Assembly: GCF_001905145.1 (NCBI RefSeq)
Contig: NZ_LWLB01000003.1
Coordinates: 62,001-126,000 of the forward strand
DNA length: 64,000 nt
Direction of reading: 5' to 3'
Source of the DNA: Nocardiopsis sp. TSRI0078
Lineage (GTDB): Bacteria; Actinomycetota; Actinomycetes; Streptosporangiales; Streptosporangiaceae
Part shown: piece after piece, positions 35,239 through 43,527 of the stretch
Layout: each line of letters starts with the position of its first letter
Numbering within the stretch: position 1 is the stretch's first letter
Notes under the pieces: generated by a model
Database searches by the model: none
What the model saw: the letters and a program-made list of their open reading frames with translations, nothing else
Told to the model about the DNA's origin: nothing
Position numbers and translations under genes: made by a program

Positions 35239-37713
35239 ATGATCCGTCACACCCTTCACGACGGCTGGCAGCTGTCCGCGACCACCGGGCCCGTCCCGGA
35301 GGAGCTCGCGGACCGCTCCGTGCCCGCCCAGGTCCCGGGAAGCACCCACCTCGACCTGCTGGCCGCCGGGCTGATCCCCGAGCCCTACCTGGACACCAAC
35401 GAGACCGAGCTGGCCTGGATGCACCGTGTCGGCTGGCGGTACTCACTCACGTTCGAGGCCGAGGCCCCCGGGCCCGGCGAGCGCGTCGACCTGGCCTTCG
35501 ACGGCCTGGACACCGTGGCGACCGTGGAGCTCAACGGCGTCGTGCTCGGCACCACCGCCAACATGCACCGGGGCCACCGCTTCGACGTGCGCGAGGTGCT
35601 GCGCGCCGGATCCAACGAGCTCTCGGTCTCCTTCCGGTCCGCCCTGGAGTACGCCGAGGAGGTCCGCGAGGAGCTCGGCGCGCGCCCGCACGTCAACGCC
35701 CACCCGTTCAACATGGTCCGCAAGATGGCCTGCTCCTTCGGCTGGGACTGGGGGCCGGACCTGCAGACCGCCGGGATCTGGAAGCCCGTGCGCCTGGAGC
35801 GGTGGAAGAGCGCGCGCCTGGCGCGGGTGCGCCCGCTGGTCACCGTCGACGAGGGGGGCACCGGCCGGGTCGAGGTACACGCCGACGTCGAGTGGGCCGG
35901 GACCGGGGAGGACACCGGCCTCGTCCTGGCCGCCGAGGTCGCCGGGCGGCGTGCCACCGCGACCGTGGCGCCCGGCTCCGGAAGCGGCGTGGTCGTCGTC
36001 GAGGTGCCCGACGCCCGCCTGTGGTGGCCGGTCGGCCACGGCGACCAGCCCCTCTACGACCTGGAGCTCACCCTGACCGCGGACGGGGGCTCCGGGCCGC
36101 TGGACTCCGCGGCCCGCCGCGTCGGCTTCCGGACCATCACCGTGGACACCGAGCCCGACGAGCACGGCACCCCCTTCACCGTCGTGGTCAACGGCAAGCC
36201 GATCTTCGTCAAGGGCGCCAACTGGATCCCCGACGACCACTTCCTCACCCGGATCACGCGCGAGCGCCTGGCCAGGCGCGTGGACCAGGCCGTCGGCGCG
36301 CACATGAACATGCTCCGCGTGTGGGGCGGCGGCATCTACGAGAGCGAGGACTTCTACGACGTCTGCGACGAGCGCGGCGTCCTCGTGTGGCAGGACTTCC
36401 TCCTGGCCTGCGCCTCCTACCCGGAGGAGGAGCCGCTGTGGAGCGAGTTCGAGGCCGAGGCCAGGGAGAACGTCGCCCGCCTCACCTCGCACGCCTCCCT
36501 CGCCCTGTGGAACGGCGGCAACGAGAACCTCTGGGGCTTCATGGACTGGGGGTGGCAGGAGGAGCTGAGGGGCCGCACGTGGGGCCACGGCTACTACACC
36601 GACCTCTTCCCCCGGATCGTCGCCGAACTCGACCCCACCCGGTTCTACGCCGACGGGAGCCCCTACACCCCGCGGTTCGCCCTGGACGAGGTCCACCCCA
36701 ACGACGAGAGCCACGGCACCCGCCACGAGTGGACCGTGTGGAACCAGACCGACTACAGGGCCTACCAGGACCAGGTGCCCCGGTTCTGCTCCGAGTTCGG
36801 CTTCCAGGGCCCGCCGACGTGGGCCACGCTCACCGACTGGGTGCACGACGAGCCGCTCACCCCCACCGGCGAGGCGTTCCTGCTGCACCAGAAGGCCGAG
36901 GACGGCAACGGCAAGCTCGACCGGGGCCTGTCCGCCCACCTGCCCACACCCCGGACCTTCGAGGACTGGCACTGGGCCACCCAGCTCAACCAGGCCCGCG
37001 CGATCGCCTTCGGGGTCGAGCACTTCCGGTCCTGGTGGCCGCGTACCGCCGGATCCCTGGTCTGGCAGATCAACGACTGCTGGCCGGTCACCTCCTGGGC
37101 GGCCGTGGACGGCGACGAGCGGCCCAAGCCGCTCTGGTACGGGATCCGCCGCGCCTACGCGCCGCGCCTGCTGACCGTCCAGCCCAGGGACGGCCGCCTG
37201 GTCCTGGTCGCCGTCAACGACACCGACGAGGCCTGGTCCGCTCCGGTGAGGGCCGAGCGGCAGACCTTCGGGGGCGAGGTGCTCCACACAGAGGAGTTCG
37301 GGCTGGACGTGCCGCCCCGGTCCACCGCGGAGCTCGACCTGGCACGGGAGCTGTTCGCGGCCCGGAACGCGAAGGAGGAGGTGCTCGTGGCCACGGCCGG
37401 GGACGTCCGCGCCGTGCGGCCCTTCCGCGAGGACGTCCGCCTGTCCTACGACCCGGCCGCCCTGACCGCCGTCGCCGAGCCCGTGGAGGGCGGCTACCGG
37501 GTGGAGGTGCGCGCCACCTCCTTCGCCAGGGACGTCTCCCTGCTGGCCGACCGCCTGGCCCCCGACGCCGAGGTGGACGACATGCTCGTGGACCTGCTGG
37601 CCGGGGAGTCGCACAGCTTCACGGTGCGGACCAAGGCGGAGGTGGACCCGGCCGCGCTGACGGAGGCGCCCGTCCTGCGCTCGGCCAACTCACTGCACGC
37701 GCGGCGGGCGTGA
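35239..37713 (+). CDS. Glycoside hydrolase family 2, beta-mannosidase
   Basis: An 824-aa cytoplasmic enzyme. N-terminal sugar-binding jelly roll (W-x-F/Y motifs, VPGSTHLDLLAAGLIPEPYLDTNE, CSFGWDWGPDLQTAGIWKPVRLE), an immunoglobulin-like domain, then the TIM barrel from ~330. The barrel contains FVKGANWIPDDHF, MLRVWGGGIYESEDFYD, LALWNGGNEN (acid/base Glu) and PRFCSEFGFQG (nucleophile Glu). This pattern is specific for beta-mannosidases within GH2. No signal peptide, so it acts on imported oligosaccharides. Its stop overlaps the next start (TGATG). Confidence 0.92.
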   Translation: MIRHTLHDGWQLSATTGPVPEELADRSVPAQVPGSTHLDLLAAGLIPEPYLDTNETELAWMHRVGWRYSLTFEAEAPGPGERVDLAFDGLDTVATVELNGVVLGTTANMHRGHRFDVREVLRAGSNELSVSFRSALEYAEEVREELGARPHVNAHPFNMVRKMACSFGWDWGPDLQTAGIWKPVRLERWKSARLARVRPLVTVDEGGTGRVEVHADVEWAGTGEDTGLVLAAEVAGRRATATVAPGSGSGVVVVEVPDARLWWPVGHGDQPLYDLELTLTADGGSGPLDSAARRVGFRTITVDTEPDEHGTPFTVVVNGKPIFVKGANWIPDDHFLTRITRERLARRVDQAVGAHMNMLRVWGGGIYESEDFYDVCDERGVLVWQDFLLACASYPEEEPLWSEFEAEARENVARLTSHASLALWNGGNENLWGFMDWGWQEELRGRTWGHGYYTDLFPRIVAELDPTRFYADGSPYTPRFALDEVHPNDESHGTRHEWTVWNQTDYRAYQDQVPRFCSEFGFQGPPTWATLTDWVHDEPLTPTGEAFLLHQKAEDGNGKLDRGLSAHLPTPRTFEDWHWATQLNQARAIAFGVEHFRSWWPRTAGSLVWQINDCWPVTSWAAVDGDERPKPLWYGIRRAYAPRLLTVQPRDGRLVLVAVNDTDEAWSAPVRAERQTFGGEVLHTEEFGLDVPPRSTAELDLARELFAARNAKEEVLVATAGDVRAVRPFREDVRLSYDPAALTAVAEPVEGGYRVEVRATSFARDVSLLADRLAPDAEVDDMLVDLLAGESHSFTVRTKAEVDPAALTEAPVLRSANSLHARRA

Positions 37714-38573
37714 TGGAAGGACGCGGGGCCGCGGGCGCGGTCGGGCTGGTCCTGGCCAGGCAGCGCCGCCTGCTGGGCGCCGAGCCCTTCTTCATGGAGT
37801 TCATCGCCGGGATCGAGGAGCGCCTGGCCGAGGACGACATGTCGGTCCTGCTGCACCTGGTGACCGGACGGGAGGCCGAACTGGCCGCCTACCGCAGGTG
37901 GGCGGAGCGGCGCCTGGTGGACGCGGTCGTGGTCGTCAACCCGGCCGCGGACGACGAGCGTCCCGCGGCGCTGCGCGGGCTCGGCCTGCCCGCCGTGGTC
38001 GCGGGGACCCCCGATCCGGATCCCGGCGCGCCCACCGTGCGCGCCGACCAGGCGTCCCCGGTCCGGGAGGCGCTGGCCCGCCTGCTGGACCTGGGACACC
38101 GGGACATCGCCAGGGTGACGGGGCCGGAGGAGCTGGTGCACACCCGTGCACGCACGCGGGCCCTCCTCGACGGGTGCCGGGCGGCCGGGCTGGCCGACCC
38201 GGTGCTCGTCGAGGGCGACTACTCCTCCGAGGCGGGCTCCCGGCTCACCGGTGAGCTGCTCGGGCGGGTGGATCCGCCGACGGCGATCCTGTACGACAAC
38301 GACGTGATGGCGGTGGCCGGGCTGGAGGCCGCCCGCGCCCTCGGCGTCCCGGTGCCGGACCGGCTGAGCATGGTGGCCTGGGACGACTCGACCCTGTGCC
38401 GCCTGGCCACGCCGGCGCTGACCACCATGAGCGTGGACGTGTACCAGTACGGGGTCTCGGTGGCCGAGTCGGTGCTGGAGTGCGTCGCGGGCATGCCCGT
38501 GGCGGAGCGGTGGGCGCCCACGGCGCACCTGGTGCAGCGAGGCAGCACGGGCCCGGCGTCCGTCGGAAGGTAG
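37713..38573 (+). CDS. LacI-type ligand-binding protein lacking the DNA-binding domain
   Basis: A 286-aa protein that begins directly at the LacI effector-binding core: GAVGLVLARQRRLLGAEPFFMEFIAGIEERLAEDDMSVLLHLV. Hallmarks of the family follow: LLDLGHRDIARVTGP, PPTAILYDNDVMAVAGLEAARALGVPVPDRLSMVAWDD and LTTMSVDVYQYG. The ~55-residue HTH/hinge found in LacI repressors is missing. Upstream in this frame lies only the beta-mannosidase gene, and the ATG overlaps its TGA, indicating tight coupling. There is no signal peptide. It may be a cytoplasmic sugar sensor or a decayed repressor. Confidence 0.8.
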   Translation: MEGRGAAGAVGLVLARQRRLLGAEPFFMEFIAGIEERLAEDDMSVLLHLVTGREAELAAYRRWAERRLVDAVVVVNPAADDERPAALRGLGLPAVVAGTPDPDPGAPTVRADQASPVREALARLLDLGHRDIARVTGPEELVHTRARTRALLDGCRAAGLADPVLVEGDYSSEAGSRLTGELLGRVDPPTAILYDNDVMAVAGLEAARALGVPVPDRLSMVAWDDSTLCRLATPALTTMSVDVYQYGVSVAESVLECVAGMPVAERWAPTAHLVQRGSTGPASVGR

Positions 38574-38579
38574 CCGTAT

Positions 38580-38621
38580 CGGTTCCGCGCCCTGTCGGTA
38601 TGTCGACAGGGCGCGGAACCG
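38580..38621 (+). terminator. Terminator of the beta-mannosidase operon
   Basis: A perfect 18-bp stem (CGGTTCCGCGCCCTGTCG and its complement) with a 6-nt loop. A 12-bp palindrome CCGACATGTCGG (38620-38631) follows at once. Confidence 0.85.
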
Positions 38622-38744
38622 ACATGTCGGCGCACACGGGAGGCCATCCGGGGAGCACCCGAAGGCGGTCGGCGGCGGTGGAGAGGCACACGGACGCGGA
38701 GCCGAGGCGTACGGTCACCCCGCCCTTCCCGCCATGGCCGACGG

Positions 38745-38955
38745 CTACGGGTCGGACTCGCCCGTGTCCTCATCCCGGGACGCGGCATGCCGATGGTGGT
38801 TCTTGAACCGGCGGTAGTAACCGGTACCCGTACCGGCGAAAAGCAGCGCGGGTACGAGGGTGAACCAGGAGACCCGCACCGGTTCGGTGCCGGACACGAG
38901 ACGGACCACGGATCGCGCCCGCGACCACGTTGCCCCACACCCGGAACCGCTTCAT
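38745..38955 (-). pseudogene. Small membrane protein gene, apparently frameshifted (paralogous module A)
   Basis: An ATG at 38955 has a ribosome site (AAAGGG) and sits exactly 15 nt from a ~56-bp upstream repeat that also precedes the next gene at the same spacing. The product begins MKRFRVWGNVVAGAIRG, but coding character then shifts by one frame to RVSWFTLVPALLFAGTGTGY followed by YRRFKNH, ending at TAG 38745. Read alone, that second frame could start at GTG 38909 (54 aa, one membrane segment). Mutation, sequencing error or a mis-assigned start are all possible. Confidence 0.45.
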
Positions 38956-38970
38956 CGGCTCGCCCTTTCG

Positions 38971-39026
38971 TCGCTGTCGGGGAGGATCCACCGCCGGCTC
39001 CCGCAGGCGGGAGCACCCGGGCCGAA
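38971..39026. repeat. Upstream repeat of small-membrane-protein modules, copy 1
   Basis: Begins TCGCTGTCGGGGAGGATCCA and continues through CCGGCTCCCGC to CCCGGGCCGA. It matches 39341-39397 at close to nine in ten positions, with one 1-nt indel. It ends 15 nt from a start codon on the minus strand. Confidence 0.8.
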
Positions 39027-39085
39027 CGGACCGCGCCCCCGGCCCGCCAGTCGGCCGTTCGGGTGCTCCGCGTGGCGCCGTGGAC

Positions 39086-39325
39086 CTATGGTTCTTCGGG
39101 CGGTCGAGCGCGACCATGGCGCCGTTGCCGGTACCGCATCACCGCCCATGCCGCCTGGAGGCCGACAGCGACCAGGAAGAGCACCGCGGCCGCGGCGAGA
39201 AGACCGTGGTTCTCACCCATGTAGGCGGCGGTTCCGGTGAGGAGCATGCCCACCATGAGGAAGGTCGCGCCGATCAACGTCTGCCAGCGCACCTGGGCCT
39301 GTGGCTGGTCCGCGATGGTTCTCAC
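39086..39325 (-). CDS. Small two-helix membrane protein (paralogous module B)
   Basis: A 79-aa protein from GTG 39325 with GGAAGG just upstream. Two hydrophobic helices: WQTLIGATFLMVGMLLTGTAAYM and LLAAAAVLFLVAVGLQAAWAVM, then a basic tail RYRQRRHGRARPPEEP. Start placement is supported by a duplicated upstream block at the same 15-nt distance as in module A. The first helix region (VRTIADQPQAQVRWQTLIG) loosely resembles the downstream copy (VRLVSGTEPVRVSWFTLV). Function unknown. Confidence 0.6.
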   Translation of the reverse strand: MRTIADQPQAQVRWQTLIGATFLMVGMLLTGTAAYMGENHGLLAAAAVLFLVAVGLQAAWAVMRYRQRRHGRARPPEEP

Positions 39326-39340
39326 CTGGCCTTCCGGGGG

Positions 39341-39397
39341 TCGCTGTCGGAGGAGGATCCGCTGCCGGCTCCCGCGGGCGGAAGCGCCCGGGCCGAG
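39341..39397. repeat. Upstream repeat of small-membrane-protein modules, copy 2
   Basis: Counterpart of 38971-39026: TCGCTGTCGGAGGAGGATCC, then CCGGCTCCCGC and CCCGGGCCGA. Confidence 0.8.
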
Positions 39398-39826
39398 CAA
39401 CCGGCCCGACCCCGGCACGGGATCGCCGAACGGATCGCCATCGACGAGGGGGTGTGCGTACGGCCGTCCTCCCTCAGGGGTACCGACACAGCCACCGGTC
39501 AAACACGGACCGCCGACGTCCCCGCCCGGGTCCACGCTGGAACCGCGCCACCCGGCCCGTGCACGGAGCCCGGACGGAAGGAGGTTCCAGGGGTATATGT
39601 CGACATATCGACAAGCCGGGAGCCTTCCACCCGGGATGGGGCGGTGGACGAACCGGCCTCCCGGTCCTCGCCGCACCGCCGCGCGACCGGGTCCACGGGA
39701 CCAGACCCCGAACACGCGAAAGGGCCGGTCTCCCCGAACCGTGTGCACTGTGTGCACCGGCCCGGGTCAACCGGCCCTCGCTACCTCTACGGCCCCGTGC
39801 CCATCTGGGTGAGCACCGGCCCTGCG
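39398..39826. other. Non-coding stretch between module B and tRNA-Ser
   Basis: 429 bp without convincing coding potential. A 14-bp palindrome ATATGTCGACATAT lies at 39595-39608, preceded by AAGGAGG at about 39578. A 71-codon frame starts within the palindrome, but its product is low-complexity, so I do not call it. Confidence 0.5.
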
Positions 39827-39911
39827 CGGTGGAGGAGGGATTTGAACCCTCGAAGGGTTGCCCCTTACCCGCTTTCGAGGCGGGCGCCATCGGCCACTAG
39901 GCGACTCCACC
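39827..39911 (-). tRNA. tRNA-Ser(CGA)
   Basis: On the minus strand: acceptor GGTGGAG/CTCCACC with discriminator G, D-arm AGTGGCCGATGG, anticodon CGA within CCTCGAAAG, a long variable arm, and T-arm AGGGTTCAAATCCCT. CCA is not encoded. It reads UCG, a frequent codon in this genome. Confidence 0.95.
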
Positions 39912-39921
39912 GAGAGGAACT

Positions 39922-40404
39922 CTACCGGATACGACGCTGTGCGAAAAACCGGATGAGGAGATCGGCGCACCGGTCGGCGAGATCCCCGTCCACGAGGTCG
40001 GGCGGAAGGACCTCCGGACGGTGGTTGAGCCGGGGGTCGCGGACCGCGTCCCACACCGACCCGACCGCTCCCGCCTTGGCGTCCCGGGCACCGTAGACCA
40101 GCCGGTCCACGCGGGAGAGCACCGTCGCGCCCGCGCACATCGTGCAGGGTTCGAGGGTCACCACCAGCGTGCAGCCGCCCAGCCGCCACTCGCCGCGCGT
40201 GCGGGCGGCGGCCCGCAGCGCCAGCACCTCGGCGTGGGCGGTGGGGTCGCCGGCCGCCTCGCGCTCGTTGCGCCCCGTTCCCAGGACGGCGCCGTCGGCG
40301 TCCACCACCACCGCGCCCACCGGTACGTCACCCGTATCCAGGGCGCGTTCGCCCTCGGCGATCGCCGTACGCAGGGCGGCGTCGAGGACCTCCCGGTCGG
40401 TCAC
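39922..40404 (-). CDS. tadA: tRNA(adenine-34) deaminase
   Basis: A 160-aa zinc deaminase that converts A34 to inosine in tRNA-Arg(ACG). The catalytic signature is complete: DPTAHAEVLALRAA (His ligand and proton-shuttle Glu) and TLEPCTMCAGA (two Cys ligands). VPVGAVVVDADG and RLVYGARDAKAGAVGS are typical TadA segments. Its ATG overlaps the stop of the upstream associated gene by 4 bp. It ends 11 nt from tRNA-Ser(CGA), on the same strand. Confidence 0.95.
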   Translation of the reverse strand: MTDREVLDAALRTAIAEGERALDTGDVPVGAVVVDADGAVLGTGRNEREAAGDPTAHAEVLALRAAARTRGEWRLGGCTLVVTLEPCTMCAGATVLSRVDRLVYGARDAKAGAVGSVWDAVRDPRLNHRPEVLPPDLVDGDLADRCADLLIRFFAQRRIR

Positions 40405-40889
40405 AGCCTCATGCCGTCGAGGATCTCGCCGAATCCCGCGCGTTCGGCCACCACCGCGAGGACGTCGCCGGGCAGGACGCCCCCGCCGACCGACAGCGAG
40501 CGCAGCTCGTCCTCGGTCACCCCCAGGTCGGTGAGCAGGTCGTCGTCTCCGTCGGGCACGGGGTTGGGCCGGGCCCCGGCGCTCTCGGAGGGCGGTGGCG
40601 CGCCCAGTCCTCCGGCCTCGGACAGCACGGAGGCGAGCGGGTGGTCGTGCACCACCCTCGCGTCGGAGAGGTACACGCGCGGCTCTGTGCCGTCGTCATC
40701 GGCGCGCACGAGCGCGAACCACTCGTCATCGGCCTCCAGCAGCAGGAGCGCGAGGTCGCCCCCCCGCTCGGCCGCGAAGTCGAGCATCAGGTCGGTGACG
40801 TCGTCGATGACGTCCACGTCCCCGAGGTCGACCTCGGTTCCCCGCCACGTCTTCCCGTTGGGAGCGAAGACAGCTGCGAAGATCGACAC
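40401..40889 (-). CDS. TadA-associated protein (first copy)
   Basis: A 162-aa acidic protein (MSIFAAVFAPNGKTWRGTEVDLGDVDVIDDV) with an Asp/Gly/Pro-rich middle and a C-terminal LPGDVLAVVAERAGFGEILDGMRL. The tail aligns with the tail of the next protein (EVLASVSERLGFAQSFQRVLDGMG). I recognise the actinobacterial tRNA-adenosine-deaminase-associated family. No catalytic motif is seen. Overlapping ATGA coupling to tadA suggests a joint role. Confidence 0.8.
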   Translation of the reverse strand: MSIFAAVFAPNGKTWRGTEVDLGDVDVIDDVTDLMLDFAAERGGDLALLLLEADDEWFALVRADDDGTEPRVYLSDARVVHDHPLASVLSEAGGLGAPPPSESAGARPNPVPDGDDDLLTDLGVTEDELRSLSVGGGVLPGDVLAVVAERAGFGEILDGMRL

Positions 40890-40934
40890 CGCGTGCTCTC
40901 CTGTTCACCGGGATGCTCTGTACTCCAGCAGTCC

Positions 40935-41435
40935 TTACCCCATACCGTCCAGGACACGCTGAAAGGACTGGGCGAATCCCAGCCGTTCGGACACGCTGGC
41001 CAGCACCTCGTCCGGATACAGGTCCAGGTCCCCCGCCAGGGCGCCCAGCTCCATCTCGTCCAGGCCGAGGTCGGCCACGATGGACAGGTCGCCCGCGGGC
41101 AGCACCTGGTCGAGGTCGTCGTCGTCCGGCAGGTCGATGTCCAGGTAGTCCAGGACGTCGCGGGCCACCTGCCAGTCCACCGAGGCGGTCACGTCAGAGA
41201 GGAACAGGGAGACCTCCTCGCCGTAGACCCGCACGATGATGAAGAAGTCGTCGCCGACCGAGACCAGCCCGAGGGAGCCGCTGATGCTCGGCTGCTGGCG
41301 CAGTGCGTGGACCAGGCCCTTGAGATCGTGCGTCAGCTTCGCGGGGAGCAGGTCGACGTCCCAGTACTCCTCTTCCCTGTACGCGACAGCCGCGAAGTCG
41401 CCCGAGTCGTCGTCACCATGATCGAGCACTGTCAT
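40935..41435 (-). CDS. TadA-associated protein (second copy)
   Basis: A 166-aa acidic paralogue of the neighbouring protein, 45 nt upstream of it in the same direction. It has YREEEYWDVDLLPAKLTHDLKGLVHALRQQ, LGLVSVGDDFFIIVRVYGEEVSLFLSD, and the shared C-terminal helix with LGFAQSFQRVLDGMG. Acidic clusters (DLPDDDDLD) are prominent. It probably belongs to the tadA transcription unit. Function unknown. The ATG at 41435 was chosen over an in-frame GTG 6 nt upstream. Confidence 0.78.
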   Translation of the reverse strand: MTVLDHGDDDSGDFAAVAYREEEYWDVDLLPAKLTHDLKGLVHALRQQPSISGSLGLVSVGDDFFIIVRVYGEEVSLFLSDVTASVDWQVARDVLDYLDIDLPDDDDLDQVLPAGDLSIVADLGLDEMELGALAGDLDLYPDEVLASVSERLGFAQSFQRVLDGMG

Positions 41436-41759
41436 CGTCACCCCAACCCGGCCGGTGTATCGGTGCGGACGAAGGTACCCCGGATCGTCCGTGCGAGTGC
41501 CATGGTAACGATCACTCCGGTACCACCGTGGCCCTTGGTCCGCGTCAGTCCGGACCACGCTCTCACGAGAACCGCTTCCCCGCCTCCCCTCCTGTAATCC
41601 CGCGGCACCGCGGAGGGCGCGGCCCGGCCCGCGCCGCGGGTCCGGAACAGGGCGGACGGCACCGGCGCAGGCCCGGGTCCGGTTGGCGGGCGCGGTTAGA
41701 CTCGGGCTGGCCACCTCCCCAGCCACCGTCCCGTTATCCCAGCTCACCCGGAGAACGCT

Positions 41760-42413
41760 TTGGAAACCCTGGTCGTCGACCATCCCCTGGTCGCGCACAA
41801 GCTGACCACCCTGCGCGACGTGCGGACCGACTCCCCGACCTTCCGGCGCCTGACCGACGAGTTGGTGACCCTGCTCGCCTACGAGGCGACCAGGGACGTC
41901 CGAGTGACAGACGTCACCATCGAGACCCCGCTCGTGGAGACCACCGGAACGCAGCTGACGCGTCCGACCCCCCTCGTCGTACCGATCCTGCGTGCGGGGC
42001 TGGGCATGCTCGACGGGATGACCCGCCTCCTGCCCACGGCCGAGGTCGGCTTCCTGGGCATGGCCCGTGACGAGACCACGCTCCAGCCCGCCACCTACGC
42101 CGACCGGCTGCCGCAGGACCTGTCCGGCCGCCAGTGCTACGTGCTCGACCCGATGCTGGCCACCGGCGGCACCCTGGCCGCCGCGCTCAAGCTCCTGGTG
42201 GATCGGGGCGCCGACCACATCACCGCGATCTGCCTGCTCGCCGCGCCCGAGGGCCTGGCCGCCGTCGAGCAGAAGCTGACCCAGACCCTGGACCCCGACC
42301 ACGGGGCCACCCTGCGCGTGGTGACGGCCGCGGAGGACGAGCGGCTGAACGAGCACGGCTTCATCCTTCCGGGCCTGGGCGACGCGGGCGACCGCCTGTA
42401 CGGCTGCTCCTGA
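41760..42413 (+). CDS. upp: Uracil phosphoribosyltransferase
   Basis: A 217-aa salvage enzyme making UMP from uracil and PRPP. The start is TTG at 41760, giving the family's N-terminus (M)[19 protein letters not shown] and a GGAGA ribosome site at the right distance. Motifs: [17 protein letters not shown], and the PRPP loop [18 protein letters not shown] (about 127-144). [23 protein letters not shown] closes the uracil site. Length is typical. It ends in an intrinsic terminator. Confidence 0.95.
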   Translation: METLVVDHPLVAHKLTTLRDVRTDSPTFRRLTDELVTLLAYEATRDVRVTDVTIETPLVETTGTQLTRPTPLVVPILRAGLGMLDGMTRLLPTAEVGFLGMARDETTLQPATYADRLPQDLSGRQCYVLDPMLATGGTLAAALKLLVDRGADHITAICLLAAPEGLAAVEQKLTQTLDPDHGATLRVVTAAEDERLNEHGFILPGLGDAGDRLYGCS

Positions 42414-42429
42414 GCCCCGTATCGCCCCC

Positions 42430-42463
42430 AGCGCCCGCCGGAGCACCGGTCGGGCGCTTTTTT
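42430..42463 (+). terminator. Intrinsic terminator of upp
   Basis: Stem AGCGCCCG-CCGG / CCGG-T-CGGGCGCT with one bulge, followed by TTTTTT. It is the only hairpin in this window with a clear U-run. The rest of the gap to 42805 shows no gene or recognisable RNA. Confidence 0.9.
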
Positions 42464-42805
42464 CGGCTCTTTCGGGCACAGAGTGAATGAACGACCGAAA
42501 ATCGGGCATACCCCTCGCGGTCCCCGCGTCAGCCCAGGTGGCGTCAGAGCCCGATGTGAACCAGGACACGGCTTTGCGCCAGCCGAATTCATTTTGAGAC
42601 GAGAACGTAACAGATAGAAGTGATGATGGTTCCTGACCACCCGTAACCGGGAAGACCTGTCGGACCGAAACCGCCCCCCTGGGGTTCAGCCCGCTGACAA
42701 CGCACGTCCGCCCCTTTCCGACGTGACGCTCCCGCACCCTCCAGCGGCTACTGAAAGACCCTGAACGAACACCCCATGCAACCGCCGTAGCCCCCAAGGA
42801 GTGAG

Positions 42806-43039
42806 ATGCCCGAGACGCCCTCCCCCTCGACCACCCGTGACTCCCGCTTCGGCCCGGTCATGTACCGGCTGGCCGAGGAGTTCTCCGGCGTACACCACAC
42901 CTCCACCGTCACCCGGTGCGTCGACGCCGCGCGGCACGGCGCGGAGGACGTCACCGGCAGGGCCACACCCGAGCTCGTGGAGCGGATCGCCCGCCAGCAC
43001 CTCCAGGTGCTCGCGCTGGCCTTCGCGGAGCAGAGGTAG
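42806..43039 (+). CDS. Small three-helix-bundle-domain protein
   Basis: A 77-aa protein with a perfect AAGGAG ribosome site before ATG. The sequence MYRLAEEFSGVHHTSTVTRCVDAARHGAEDVTGRATPELVERIARQHLQVLA matches a small actinobacterial all-helical family. I associate that family with a three-helix-bundle dimerisation domain, also found at the N-terminus of low-molecular-weight phosphatases. There is no enzyme domain here. Function unknown. Confidence 0.7.
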   Translation: MPETPSPSTTRDSRFGPVMYRLAEEFSGVHHTSTVTRCVDAARHGAEDVTGRATPELVERIARQHLQVLALAFAEQR

Positions 43040-43344
43040 CGGATACAGGCGGCACCGAGCGGAGTTTTCGGCTGGCCGACTCCAGCGGCAGAGTTCTGGT
43101 CAGCGAATTCTCCGCTTATACCTGCCTATGTCCTAAATGCCCTGACCTGCAGCAAAGCTGAATCACATTCCGGACCACCAATCACTGGGTTACCGACCCC
43201 ACCGGAACCGGACACAGCCCGCAAGCGCGGAAGGTCCGACATACCGCCACGCCGAGGGTGCGCCCCAGGCTTTACGGGCATGATGGTGAGTGCGACAATC
43301 GCTGCTGGGTTGGTGGGTCAGGTGGATTCCAAGGGGAGTCAGTC
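43040..43344. other. Intergenic region
   Basis: 305 bp with relatively low G+C. No coding frame, tRNA or riboswitch consensus was found. The promoter of the 54-aa gene is presumably here. Confidence 0.4.
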
Positions 43345-43509
43345 GTGGCGAAGTTGAAGAAATGGGGCGGATACGCGCTCATCGGTTTCGTAGCGTTCTA
43401 TCTGCTCACGCAACCGGAAAGCGCCGCAGGGGTGATCCAGAGCGCACTGGGCGGTCTGATGGGTGGCGCGGAGTCGATGTCCCGCTTCGTCAACGCACTG
43501 CTGCCGTAG
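43345..43509 (+). CDS. 54-aa single-pass membrane protein
   Basis: Starts at GTG with AAGGGGAG upstream. The sequence AKLKKWGGYALIGFVAFYLLTQPESAAGVIQSALGGLMGGAESMSRFVNALLP has one N-terminal membrane helix after a basic KLKK anchor and a Gly/Ala-rich amphipathic tail. It lies 18 nt before a PH-domain membrane protein and is likely cotranscribed with it. Small proteins of this shape are widespread in actinomycetes. Function unknown. Confidence 0.7.
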   Translation: MAKLKKWGGYALIGFVAFYLLTQPESAAGVIQSALGGLMGGAESMSRFVNALLP

Positions 43510-43527
43510 TGGGGATGGTCGGGTGCC

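Noticed and set aside
34845..38573. A 1,242-codon open frame across the ROK/beta-mannosidase region
   Set aside because: It is a GC-driven shadow. Only its last 286 codons (from 37713) encode a recognisable protein; the rest reads as Arg/Pro/Gly-rich low complexity antisense to or out of frame with real genes.
39598..39812. A 71-codon frame starting in a palindrome, with AAGGAGG upstream
   Set aside because: The ribosome site is about 12 nt away and the product is Pro/Arg/Thr low complexity without a recognisable fold.
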